From: Fulvimarina sp040239565
GTDB taxonomy: Bacteria; Pseudomonadota; Alphaproteobacteria; Rhizobiales; Rhizobiaceae
Direction: 5' to 3'
DNA length: 64,000 bases
NCBI RefSeq assembly: GCF_040239565.1
Contig: NZ_JBEHWS010000012.1
Span: forward strand, 1-64,000
In this document: in pieces, positions 1 to 7,576 of the stretch
How the letters are laid out: every line of letters starts with the position of its first letter
Position numbering within the stretch: position 1 is the stretch's first letter
The notes under the pieces: generated by a model
What the model was told of the DNA's origin: nothing
Databases searched by the model: none
Seen by the model: the letters and a program-made list of their open reading frames with translations, nothing else
Made by a program: the position numbers and the translations under genes

Positions 1-1
1 C

Positions 2-94
2 AATACGACACCGAGAAAATGCCTCGGCTTCGTCACGCCTCTCCAAGCCATGCTCAAAGAACTTGGCAAAGACGTCCAAATCCGCTTCTCATGA
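2..94 (+). mobile_element. 3' end of an IS30-family transposase
   Basis: The first 30 codons of the window read as the C-terminus of an IS30-type DDE transposase. The tail contains TPRKCLGFVTPLQAML followed by a short basic stretch ending IRFS and a TGA at 92-94. The TPRKCLG(F/Y)xTP block near the C-terminus is typical of IS30 transposases. The sequence right after the stop (about 95-120) resembles the right inverted repeat of such elements. The body of the element lies outside the window, so I cannot say whether it is intact. Confidence 0.8.
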
Positions 95-136
95 TCACGT
101 TGCACTTCATGCTGGAATCCACCAGGCGCGCAAATC

Positions 137-607
137 TTAGCTGAAGTCAGGCCCCCAGTCGCGGCGCATGGTCGCCATCCCGTTGGAGCGCCCAAGCTCC
201 TCGTACCCGGCAGACTCGTAGACCTTCATCGCAGGCTCGTTGTCGAGTTCCACCTTGAGGGTAATGGAGATAGCGCCGAGCTCCCTGGCAGCATTTTCGG
301 CGTGAGCTGCCAGCTCCTTGCCCGCCCCGCCTCGGGCTTCTTCCTCGACAAAGACATAGACAAGATGTCGGACCTCGGGACCGATCCCGACCCGCAGGGC
401 AAAGAAGCCCACCTCGCGGCCAGTCTCGTCGACGAGATAGAAGGAAGCATCATCCGGCTCGTTCAGCCACTTTTCTTGCCATTCGAGCGGGTCGAATGGA
501 TGTTTCGCACTGGGATTGACCAAGGCAAGATCGGCTTCGTCGGACAGAAGACGTCCGAGAGGTGTCAGATCGAAGGGTCGGTTCGGCCGCAGGGTCAGCT
601 GTGTCAT
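137..607 (-). CDS. GNAT-family N-acetyltransferase
   Basis: The predicted protein is a 156-residue GCN5-related acetyltransferase. Its second half shows the family core: a strand with HLVYVFVEEEARG, where the acetyl-CoA-binding loop follows (GAGKEL), then ITLKVELDNEPAMKVYESAGYEELG, the usual motif B with the conserved YE..GY. The substrate cannot be told from sequence. I start it at the ATG at 607. A GTG at 655 would add 16 residues but has no visible ribosome site. It lies just beyond the IS30 end and is convergent with nothing; a terminator for the next gene upstream separates it from the outer-membrane protein gene. Confidence 0.8.
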   Translation of the reverse strand: MTQLTLRPNRPFDLTPLGRLLSDEADLALVNPSAKHPFDPLEWQEKWLNEPDDASFYLVDETGREVGFFALRVGIGPEVRHLVYVFVEEEARGGAGKELAAHAENAARELGAISITLKVELDNEPAMKVYESAGYEELGRSNGMATMRRDWGPDFS

Positions 608-744
608 GTCTGTCTTCGTCGTCACGATTGTCCGGGAATCTGAAGCCTGCTTCACACAAGATGGATCTGCATTTCAACCTGAGACCAAGTCGAGAATATC
701 GAACGGGGAGAGCGTACCACGCCGAAAATCTGAGCGCATAACGC

Positions 745-774
745 AAAAAACCCCGACCATTTCTGGCCGGGGTT
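745..774 (-). terminator. Rho-independent terminator of the outer-membrane protein gene
   Basis: Read on the minus strand, a GC-rich stem (AACCCCGGCC pairing with GGTCGGGGTT) around a 6-base loop is followed directly by a run of T. It lies about 30 bases past the stop of the gene ending at 803. Confidence 0.85.
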
Positions 775-802
775 CTGGGGGTCAAAGGTTTTAAGCCGGA
801 GC

Positions 803-1750
803 TTACTTGTAGACGACCTCGTCATAGATCGGGGCCGGCTCGGAGTAGAGCGGCGCGGGCTCGGAATAGACCGGCTGCGCGATGGCCGGCCCCTTACCCT
901 TGCCGATACCGCTTCCGCCGAACTCGTAACGCAGACCGGCACGGACCGTGTGGATGTCGAAACCGTTGTCATAACCTTGGGTGCCGGAGGCGCCGAGAGC
1001 GGAGTCGATGGAGTCAAATCCGAAGGCTTCGCCGCCGTTAACGTGCGTCCATTTATAGCCCGCGTCGAACTTCAGGTTGGCCGTGATGTCATAGCTGGCA
1101 CCGGCCGTGAGACCGTAAGCGAAGCGCCAGCTGTTCTTGCCACCGTGCTTGTAGGTTTCGCCGCAGAAAGTTGCGACGTAACTGGCGCACTTGTACTTGT
1201 TCTTCATATCCCCATACGAGACATGAGCAAAACCGAGTCCGCCACCAACATAGGGCGTGATACCGCCGTAGGTGCCGAGATCAGCATAGGCGTTCGCCAT
1301 CAGAACCCAGATATCAGCATCGGACTTATCGTCGTAACGGCACACATCGGATGGATAGCTCACGCAGTTCGATGTTCCGCGAAGGTCATTCTTAAAATAG
1401 TCTGCTGTGAGATCGACGCGAGCGAAGTCGTTGAAGCGGTAGCCGACACCGCCGCTGAGCAGGAAACTCTCCTCCAATTCAATTTCATTATAGTCATAGT
1501 ACTGATAGAAATGTGTGTTGGTGGGATGATAGGTTTCGAACGTCTTGTACCGACCACGCGTCGTCTCGCTGAAGCGATATCCGACGTCGCCGCGCAGGTA
1601 CCATCCGCCCGTGGCGATCGGCTTGGGCTGGTGAACCACCGGCGGTTCGACGTAGATTGGCTCTTCAATCAGGTCGGCCGCGTTTGCTGAATATTGGAAG
1701 GCCACCAGGGCACCAAGCGCCGCGACGGTGGTCAAAAGAGTTTTCTTCAT
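803..1750 (-). CDS. Omp25/Omp31-type outer-membrane beta-barrel protein
   Basis: The protein has 315 residues, starting at MKKTLLTTVAALGALVAF, a signal peptide cut after SANA. The mature part carries alternating amphipathic strands typical of an 8-stranded OmpA-like barrel (porin family of rhizobia and Brucella): WYLRGDVGYRFSE, SGGVGYRFNDFARVDLTADY, ITPYVGGGLGFAHVSYG and FDIHTVRAGLRYEFGG. The last strand is followed by an unusual Pro/Glu/Tyr-rich tail with the near repeats PVYSEPAPLYSEPAPIYDE. Four cysteines in extracellular loops (CVSYPSDVC and CASYVATFC) could form disulfides. The longer reading from 1783 adds 11 residues without signal character. A GGGGAA ribosome site precedes the chosen ATG. 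Confidence 0.9.
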   Translation of the reverse strand: MKKTLLTTVAALGALVAFQYSANAADLIEEPIYVEPPVVHQPKPIATGGWYLRGDVGYRFSETTRGRYKTFETYHPTNTHFYQYYDYNEIELEESFLLSGGVGYRFNDFARVDLTADYFKNDLRGTSNCVSYPSDVCRYDDKSDADIWVLMANAYADLGTYGGITPYVGGGLGFAHVSYGDMKNKYKCASYVATFCGETYKHGGKNSWRFAYGLTAGASYDITANLKFDAGYKWTHVNGGEAFGFDSIDSALGASGTQGYDNGFDIHTVRAGLRYEFGGSGIGKGKGPAIAQPVYSEPAPLYSEPAPIYDEVVYK

Positions 1751-1860
1751 TGCGATTCCCCGCGTCAACGGCATATCGGCCACCCCGCGTGACCATTAGC
1801 CTTAATGAAGACGGTAAATCGGAACGGTTAACGGTCGGTTACATGGGCGAGGACCGCCGT

Positions 1861-1888
1861 AAAAAAGAAGGGCGCCTTCGCGCCCTCC
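1861..1888 (-). terminator. Rho-independent terminator after the LolA-family gene
   Basis: On the minus strand the stem GGGCGC/GCGCCC with a GAAG loop is followed by TTCTTTTTT. It lies about 80 bases past the stop of the gene at 1965-2639. Confidence 0.8.
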
Positions 1889-1964
1889 CTTGAAATCATT
1901 CGGTTTTCTAACCAGCGCTCGTCCAGTACGTGACAGGCGCTGCGAAAGTAAAAACGCGGGATTG

Positions 1965-2639
1965 TTAATTTCCGGTCTGTCCCTGCTGTATGGCGGTGTA
2001 GGGAATCTTGAAAGCGGAGTTCTGGATGTCACCGCCTTCTTTCACGTTGTAGATCATTACAGTGGTATCGCGGCCCTGCTTGTCGCGGATGGTCCACTGT
2101 TTGAGATCGCTGGTTTTGGGATCGAACATCATGGTGATGGTCGAATTGCCAAATATCGACCGGTCACCCATGACGATTGTCGTCAGATCCGGTTCTTCCC
2201 GAACGCTACGAATATTTGCCGACGACAGGTTGATACGCCGGTCGAGCAGCAGCTTCAGCGGCGTCTGGGACAATGGGTAAGTGTCCCAGGTGTTCAGCTT
2301 CTTGTTGTTGATCGCTACGGTGGAGCCATCGGCGATCACGCGCAGCGGCTGCGAGGCATAATCGAAGCGAACCTTGCCCGGCTTCTCGATGTAGAACTTG
2401 CCTTCGCTCTGGCGTCCGTTGGGATCGAACTGCACGAAGTCGCCGTGCATGGAGGGAATGCTGGAAAAATGGTCCGCGATCCGCTGGGCCGCTGCACCAC
2501 CCTGCGCAAGAGCCGGTCCGCTCATAGCGGTCACGGCTGGAGCCGCAACGCCAAGTGCCAGCATCAGCGAGAGAGCCGCGCGGCCGCCGAACGCCTTTGC
2601 TTTTCCTGCAAACTTTGAAGGTTTCATCATGTTCGCCAT
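1965..2639 (-). CDS. LolA-family outer-membrane lipoprotein carrier protein
   Basis: The protein has about 224 residues with a long N-terminal signal region (basic start, hydrophobic ALSLMLALGVAAPAV, cleavage near ALA-QGG). The mature domain matches LolA: MHGDFVQFDPNGRQSEGKFY, then PGKVRFDYASQPLRVIADG, then a TPLKLLLDR segment. LolA carries lipoproteins across the periplasm from LolCDE to LolB; several rhizobial relatives have this form without a nearby lolB, so the carrier role is inferred from the family. I chose the ATG at 2639; an in-frame TTG at 2657 and ATGs at 2630 and 2627 are alternatives. It is a single gene with its own terminator. Confidence 0.85.
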   Translation of the reverse strand: MANMMKPSKFAGKAKAFGGRAALSLMLALGVAAPAVTAMSGPALAQGGAAAQRIADHFSSIPSMHGDFVQFDPNGRQSEGKFYIEKPGKVRFDYASQPLRVIADGSTVAINNKKLNTWDTYPLSQTPLKLLLDRRINLSSANIRSVREEPDLTTIVMGDRSIFGNSTITMMFDPKTSDLKQWTIRDKQGRDTTVMIYNVKEGGDIQNSAFKIPYTAIQQGQTGN

Positions 2640-2735
2640 TGTCGTCTGCTTATCCAAGGTCGTCCCGTCCGAGGATCAAAAGCTCGGAAGGACGGATGTT
2701 TCGCGTCCCATATGTTCGTAACATTAGGGCATTGC

Positions 2736-2765
2736 CATGTCTTCGGACATGACGGTTTCGTCATG
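2736..2765. other. Two overlapping, mutually exclusive hairpins
   Basis: CATGTC-TTCG-GACATG (2736-2751) and CATGACG-GTTT-CGTCATG (2748-2765) share the CATG at 2748-2751, so only one can form at a time. They lie between the small membrane-protein gene and the LolA-family gene, both on the minus strand. No T run follows, so this is not a clear terminator. It could be a weak attenuator or protein-binding palindromes. Confidence 0.4.
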
Positions 2766-2822
2766 AAGGGAAGCTGAATGCGAAGGTGGCTGGGGCGTTC
2801 CCGGTCCCGACCGAGAACAAAT

Positions 2823-2996
2823 CTAAAATGAACCGAACCCGCCGATTGCGACGAAGACCGCAATCATCATGAAGACGATCCCCAAGATGATCGTCGGCCG
2901 GTAGCCGAACGGCCTTGCCCACGGCCAGATCGGAACCGCCATGATCATGACCAAGAACGCGATGACGACGACGATCGGACCTATACCGACTTCCAT
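2823..2996 (-). CDS. Small two-helix membrane protein, DUF3309-like
   Basis: This is a 57-residue protein, shorter than ordinary ORF cut-offs. It starts MEVGIGPIVVVIAFLVMI, a first membrane helix, followed by the linker AVPIWPWARPFGYRPT and a second helix IILGIVFMMIAVFVAIGG. A Pro-x-Trp-Pro-x-x-Arg/Gly-Tyr linker between two short helices is what I know from the DUF3309 family of small proteobacterial membrane proteins; function is unknown. An AGGATC ribosome site precedes the ATG. It stands alone upstream of the LolA-family gene and divergent from ispG. Confidence 0.7.
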   Translation of the reverse strand: MEVGIGPIVVVIAFLVMIMAVPIWPWARPFGYRPTIILGIVFMMIAVFVAIGGFGSF

Positions 2997-3146
2997 TTCT
3001 ATTGATCCTGTTCACGTTGGCGGTTCGCGCGAGGGCGCTGTTTTTCCCTCGTGTCACATGCGCGCCATCCGGTTAAGGTCAATTGACAAGCCCCTGAAGA
3101 CGGCCCACGTCCGTTCCGACCGACGAATTGAAAGAGCGCTTTCACC

Positions 3147-4424
3147 ATGGACGACATGACGCCACCCCTCGAAGGACCGCTGGCGGGGCCACTCGATCGC
3201 CGCCCAACCATAGGCGTCGATGTCGGTGGTGTGATGGTCGGTGGCAGTGCCCCGGTCGTCGTCCAGTCGATGACCAACACTGACACCGCTGACGTCGACT
3301 CGACGGTCGCGCAGGTCGCTGCGCTCGCCCGCGCGGGCTCGGAGATCGTGCGCATCACGGTCGACCGAGACGAAGCGGCCGCCGCTGTTCCAAAGGTTCG
3401 CGAACGGCTGGACCGGCTCGGCGTCGACGTGCCGCTCGTCGGCGATTTCCACTATATCGGCCACAAGCTGCTCGCCGATCATCCGGGGTGTGCGGAGGCA
3501 CTCGCGAAATACCGCATCAATCCCGGCAATGTCGGCTTCAAGACGAAGAAGGACAAGCAGTTCGGCGAGATCATCGAGATGGCGATCCGCTACGACAAGC
3601 CGGTGCGGATCGGGGTCAACTGGGGCTCACTCGACCAGGAACTTCTGACGAAGCTGATGGACGCCAACAACGAGCTGGCCGAGCCGAAATCGGCCCGCGC
3701 CGTGACGCGCGAGGCGATCATCCAGTCGGCATTGATGTCGGCCGAGCTTGCCGAGGATATCGGCCTGCCGCGCAACCGGATCATCCTTTCGGCGAAGGTT
3801 TCCAACGTGCAAGACCTGATCGCGGTTTACCGCGATCTGTCGCGCCGCACCGATCGCTGCCTGCATCTCGGCCTGACCGAAGCCGGAATGGGGTCGAAAG
3901 GCATCGTCGCCTCCTCCGCCGCTATGGGCATCCTTCTGCAGGAGGGCATCGGCGACACGATCCGCGTCTCTCTGACGCCGGAACCCGGAGGCGATCGGAC
4001 ACGGGAGGTCCAGGTCGCTCAGGAACTACTTCAGACCATGGGATTCCGTCAGTTCCTGCCCGTCGTCGCCGCCTGCCCTGGCTGTGGCCGCACGACCTCG
4101 ACAGTGTTTCAGGAGCTTGCCGAGAAAATTCAGAGCGACATCCGCGAGAACATGCCGATCTGGCGCGAGAAATATCCCGGCGTCGAGCAGCTCAACGTCG
4201 CCGTGATGGGCTGTATCGTGAACGGACCGGGCGAATCCAAGCATGCGGATATCGGCATTTCGCTCCCCGGGACGGGCGAACAGCCGGCCGCGCCGATCTT
4301 CATCGACGGCAAGAAGGCGGCGACACTGAGAGGACCGAACATCGCAGCCGATTTTCAGGTGATGGTGACCGACTATATCGAAAAGCGGTTCGGCTCCGGA
4401 AATGAGCGGGACGCCGCCGAATAG
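3147..4424 (+). CDS. ispG: 4-hydroxy-3-methylbut-2-en-1-yl diphosphate synthase (flavodoxin)
   Basis: IspG (GcpE) converts 2-C-methyl-D-erythritol 2,4-cyclodiphosphate to HMBPP, the penultimate step of the non-mevalonate isoprenoid pathway, using a [4Fe-4S] cluster. The 425-residue protein has the TIM-barrel part with VQSMTNTDTADVD near residue 40, INPGNVG near residue 125, and the C-terminal ferredoxin-like domain. That domain has the cluster cysteines in AACPGCGRT (about 310) and MGCIVNGPGE (about 355). It carries the short alphaproteobacterial form without the extra central domain of plant enzymes. The pathway continues at ispA further along the window. Its stop is followed within 25 bases by the hemerythrin-like pseudogene. 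Confidence 0.97.
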   Translation: MDDMTPPLEGPLAGPLDRRPTIGVDVGGVMVGGSAPVVVQSMTNTDTADVDSTVAQVAALARAGSEIVRITVDRDEAAAAVPKVRERLDRLGVDVPLVGDFHYIGHKLLADHPGCAEALAKYRINPGNVGFKTKKDKQFGEIIEMAIRYDKPVRIGVNWGSLDQELLTKLMDANNELAEPKSARAVTREAIIQSALMSAELAEDIGLPRNRIILSAKVSNVQDLIAVYRDLSRRTDRCLHLGLTEAGMGSKGIVASSAAMGILLQEGIGDTIRVSLTPEPGGDRTREVQVAQELLQTMGFRQFLPVVAACPGCGRTTSTVFQELAEKIQSDIRENMPIWREKYPGVEQLNVAVMGCIVNGPGESKHADIGISLPGTGEQPAAPIFIDGKKAATLRGPNIAADFQVMVTDYIEKRFGSGNERDAAE

Positions 4425-4446
4425 TCATCACACCCGGCAGAAACCG

Positions 4447-4706
4447 ATGCCGGACGGTTGTGAGCGGATCAAGACCGATCACGACAAGCATCGCGAGTTG
4501 CTCGGGACCATCGGCAACACCGAAGGCGCGAACGAAACCCGGCAGGAAGACTGGCACGAGTTCTATTATGACGTGAAGTCCGACGCCGCGGCCGATGAAG
4601 AAGATATCTTCACCAAGGCGCGTGAGGTGCTGAGCAGCAGCGAGGCGCAGACTTTCGCGTAACCTTCGCCAAACGGAAGAAGTCGGAAGAAAGCCTCGAG
4701 AAATAG
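4447..4706 (+). pseudogene. Hemerythrin-like (HHE) gene, internally collapsed and frameshifted
   Basis: The reading frame gives IKTDHDKHRELLGTIGNTEG and FYYDVKSDAAADEE, which is the first half of a rhizobial hemerythrin HHE-domain protein. It then jumps directly to DIFTKAREVLSSSEA, the end of the same family. The stretch that should lie between them, with the central metal-ligand histidines, is missing, most likely by recombination between the two similar acidic segments. A stop (TAA, 4660-4662) follows. The expected basic tail (FAKRKKSEESLEK) is present only in the neighbouring frame and ends with TAG at 4704-4706. An upstream ATG at 4402 would overlap the end of ispG. The normal protein (about 145 residues) would bind a di-iron centre; this remnant probably cannot. 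Confidence 0.75.
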
Positions 4707-4837
4707 ACATTGCGGTCGCGTGCAAGAGCCAGAATCGCGACCTTCATCAAGTGACAGTTTTCGACATTGCACCCTGCCGCCATATCGGCGAATTCATAGG
4801 GCAAGGTGTTGTTTGGAAATGAAGTTCAGAGGTCAAC

Positions 4838-5875
4838 GTGCGGCAATACGCGATCTCAATAGGTCTCGGACTGGCGCTGGCTCTCGGCCTGCCGGCGGTT
4901 TCTGTCGCCGCGAACGAAGCCAAACCCTATGCTCGCCAGGCCTCATCCGATAGCTCCGCTGAGACGACCGAACCCAGTGCGCGGGATGACGGTGAGAACG
5001 TTGCCGTCGTGGAAAAGACCGACAGTCCATCCAAGCCCAACGCGACCACGTCCGGTGATAGATCTGCTGGCCGCAAGCAGATTTCCGGGAAAGACAAGAA
5101 CCCGACGACGAAGCAGATCTGCACACTCATCGCGGATAACGCCGACGAGATGCTGATGAACCGCGATTTCTTCGCGCGTCTGATCTGGAAGGAAAGTCGC
5201 TTCGACGTCGGCGCGGTCTCGCCGGTCGGGGCCCAAGGGATCGCGCAGTTCATGCCCTATACTGCGAAAGAGCGCGGCCTCGCGGATCCGTATGATTACG
5301 AAGCCTCCATCCGGCATTCCGCACGGTATCTTCGTGACCTGAAAAACGAACTCGGCAATTGGGGGCTCGCCGCGGCAGCCTATAACGGCGGCATAAACCG
5401 CATGAAGGGCTGGATCGCCGGCGGTGCTCAGGGCACGCTGCCCTACGAGACCGTCGATTATGTGAACGCTATCACCTATCGGCCGATCGAGTGGTTCCTC
5501 GAGACCGGCCGCGACGTGGAAAAGCGCCCGCTCGACGAAGACCTGCCCTTCATGGAGTCATGCTCGAACCTGCCAATCATGAAGACCCGCGCGGTTTTCG
5601 CCTCGACCGAAGCGCCGGCGGTTCGAAGACAGCCATGGGGCGTTCAGGTGGCGGGCCATGCAAACCGCTCCATTGCAATGAAAATGTTCGGCAGGGTGCG
5701 CTCGCAGTACGGATCGGTCATCGGTAGCAAACAGCCGATGGTCGTGAGGGCCCGAGCAGGCGGACGCGCCAATATCTATGCAGTGCGGATCGGTGCAGAC
5801 AGCCGAGACGAAGCCAGCCGCGTCTGCGGCCAGCTTCGTCAGCGCGGCGGGTCTTGCGTGGTGGTCAAGAACTGA
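4838..5875 (+). CDS. Periplasmic lytic transglycosylase with SPOR-like C-terminus
   Basis: The 345-residue protein starts at a GTG (4838) with an AGAGG ribosome site. It has a signal peptide (SIGLGLALALGLPAVSVAA) and a Ser/Thr/Lys-rich linker to about residue 85. An SLT domain follows: the catalytic Glu lies in IWKESRFDVGAVSP, followed by GAQGIAQFMPYTA and LAAAAYNGGINR. These are the motifs of family 1 lytic transglycosylases, which cleave peptidoglycan glycan strands to 1,6-anhydro products. The last 40 residues (YAVRIGADSRDEASRVCGQL then CVVVKN) resemble a SPOR peptidoglycan-binding fold. The next gene, on the other strand, ends 16 bases beyond it. Confidence 0.9.
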   Translation: MRQYAISIGLGLALALGLPAVSVAANEAKPYARQASSDSSAETTEPSARDDGENVAVVEKTDSPSKPNATTSGDRSAGRKQISGKDKNPTTKQICTLIADNADEMLMNRDFFARLIWKESRFDVGAVSPVGAQGIAQFMPYTAKERGLADPYDYEASIRHSARYLRDLKNELGNWGLAAAAYNGGINRMKGWIAGGAQGTLPYETVDYVNAITYRPIEWFLETGRDVEKRPLDEDLPFMESCSNLPIMKTRAVFASTEAPAVRRQPWGVQVAGHANRSIAMKMFGRVRSQYGSVIGSKQPMVVRARAGGRANIYAVRIGADSRDEASRVCGQLRQRGGSCVVVKN

Positions 5876-5891
5876 ACGCCAACTTACGGCT

Positions 5892-6797
5892 TCAGTGCGA
5901 GAACAGGATCGGCAGCGGAGTGTTCCTGAGAAGCTCGCGGGTCACACCGCCGAACACGGTTTCGTAAACCCGCGAGTGGCCATAGGCGCCGAGTATCAGC
6001 ATATCCGCACCGATAATCTTGGCCTCGTTGACCAAGGCGTCCGCCGGGTCTTCCCATTCCGCGATGTGGCGGACTTCCACCGAGACACCGTGCCTTGAGA
6101 GATGGCGGGCAGCATCGGCCATCGGCTCCCGGTGCCGCTCTTCGTCGGCGTTCGATTCGGCGACATTGACGAGAGTCACCGCGTTGGCGCGTTTGAGGAA
6201 GGGAAGACCGGCGGCGATGGCGCGGGCGCATTCGGGCGTATCCCGCCAGCCGACCACAATCGAACTTGGAAAAAGCGCCGCATCCTTCTGAACGTGTGCT
6301 TGGCCAGGAACGATCAGCACCGGCGCACTCGCCTTGAAGAGAAGCGCCTCGATGAGATCCCGGCCGGGCCGGACGAGCGCATTCTGACCGGACGCCACGA
6401 CCACATCGCTGACGCCCGCCATGCGAACCGCCGCTTCGATCAGATCGCCAATTTCGCCTTCCGAGCGCCGCAGCTCGAAGGAACCAGCCTGTGCTTCGAG
6501 GCGGCTGCGCAGCGCCGCCTCGACGGCGTCACCCGTCGCATGGCCATTTTCGCGCAGCTTCTGGACGAGGAAAGCCGATCCGGGCCCAACCGGGATCGCG
6601 CCGAGTTGAACATAGTTCATGTATAGCGCGGTAAGGTGGGCGCTGTAGGCACTCGCAATCGTCTCGGCGAAGGAAAGCGTCGCCTCGTCGCTTTCCGAGC
6701 CATCGGTGATGACCGCGACATCGGCGAGGAATCCGTTCCGATCGGCCGCCGGGATATGACTCTGCTGGTTCGCAAGAGGTTCACGCACGCTGCTCAT
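5892..6797 (-). CDS. Universal stress protein with two UspA domains
   Basis: The 301-residue protein has two tandem UspA folds. The first begins VAVITDGSESDEATLSFAET at about residue 27. The second begins SSIVVGWRDTPECARAIAAG and ends GAYGHSRVYETVFGGVTREL, which has the G-x2-G-x9-G ATP-binding spacing. The first domain lacks a clear copy of that motif. An AAGGAGA ribosome site precedes the ATG. A perfect FNR/FixK-type box lies 57 bases upstream, so expression is probably induced under low oxygen, as for many rhizobial Usp genes. The gene is monocistronic. Confidence 0.93.
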   Translation of the reverse strand: MSSVREPLANQQSHIPAADRNGFLADVAVITDGSESDEATLSFAETIASAYSAHLTALYMNYVQLGAIPVGPGSAFLVQKLRENGHATGDAVEAALRSRLEAQAGSFELRRSEGEIGDLIEAAVRMAGVSDVVVASGQNALVRPGRDLIEALLFKASAPVLIVPGQAHVQKDAALFPSSIVVGWRDTPECARAIAAGLPFLKRANAVTLVNVAESNADEERHREPMADAARHLSRHGVSVEVRHIAEWEDPADALVNEAKIIGADMLILGAYGHSRVYETVFGGVTRELLRNTPLPILFSH

Positions 6798-6854
6798 GAC
6801 ACGGGTCTCCTTGTTTGAATGCCCGTATCTTACATAGTACGAAGCACCAGTATT

Positions 6855-6868
6855 TTGATCCAGATCAA
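6855..6868 (-). promoter_or_regulatory. FNR/FixK-type anaerobox upstream of the UspA gene
   Basis: TTGATCCAGATCAA matches the FNR/FixK/FnrN consensus TTGAT-N4-ATCAA in all ten fixed positions. It is centred about 64 bases before the UspA start codon. If bound at the usual -41.5, transcription would start near 6820 with a leader of about 22 bases. Confidence 0.8.
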
Positions 6869-6954
6869 GATTAAAAGGCGTGCGCGCGTGAGACAGCTCG
6901 CGAGGACGAGCCTATCGGACAGATGATCTTGCAGCGTCGCGATCAGGCGAATGT

Positions 6955-7550
6955 TCAGTTTCCGACTGCGCAAAAATAATTCGCCGCGATAGCGCCCGAG
7001 ATATTGTGCCAGACCGAAAAATGGCGCTGGGCATTGCCGCGAGCGGCGAGAAGTGCGCCGTCGCCCAGGCAGCACCGAGCCCCGAATTCTTGAACCCGAC
7101 CTCCAGGGAAATCGTCTTCGCCTTACGCTCTGGAACCGAAAGGAGCCGAGCAGCCAGATAGCCGAGCGCCAAGCCGACAAAATTACGGATCGCGACGATC
7201 GCGAGAGTGGCTAGCCCGCTCATTGCGATCCGCTCCTGATTGACCCGACCGCGGCGGCGACGATGAGGACGCCCCCTGCGACACTGACGAGCGGCCGAAT
7301 GGACACCGCCTCTAGGACGGCCTTACCGAAGAATTGCTGGCACAGGATGGCCAGAATAATGGGAATAGGAACGATCTTCAGAATAGACACGAAAATCGCG
7401 TCGGCATCGACGGGGAGATATTGGCTCGCAAAAATATAGAAGAGAAGCGGCGTCAGGATCGGCGCGAGAAGCGTCGAAACCGAGGTGCATGCGACCTAAA
7501 TCGCGACATCGCCATTGAAACGAAGGAACGTTGCCGACGTCAAACAGGCA
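6955..7550 (-). pseudogene. Bile acid:sodium symporter (BASS) family gene, decayed C-terminal part
   Basis: Read on the minus strand in pieces, the sequence gives VACTSVSTLLAPILTPLL and VSILKIVPIPIILAILCQQF, then, one frame over, FVGLALGYLAARLLSVPERK and LEVGFKNSGLGAAWATAHF. A last piece in another frame reads VWHNISGAIAANYF. These are the second half of a BASS-type (SBF-like) transporter with about five membrane helices. Breaks visible are an in-frame TAG just before the VACTSV piece, a frameshift near 7235, and a one-base loss in a T run near 7020. The N-terminal half is missing; the remnant abuts the end of ispA. Confidence 0.8.
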
Positions 7551-7576
7551 CTCGCTTGTTTTCCGAATGACCCTCT

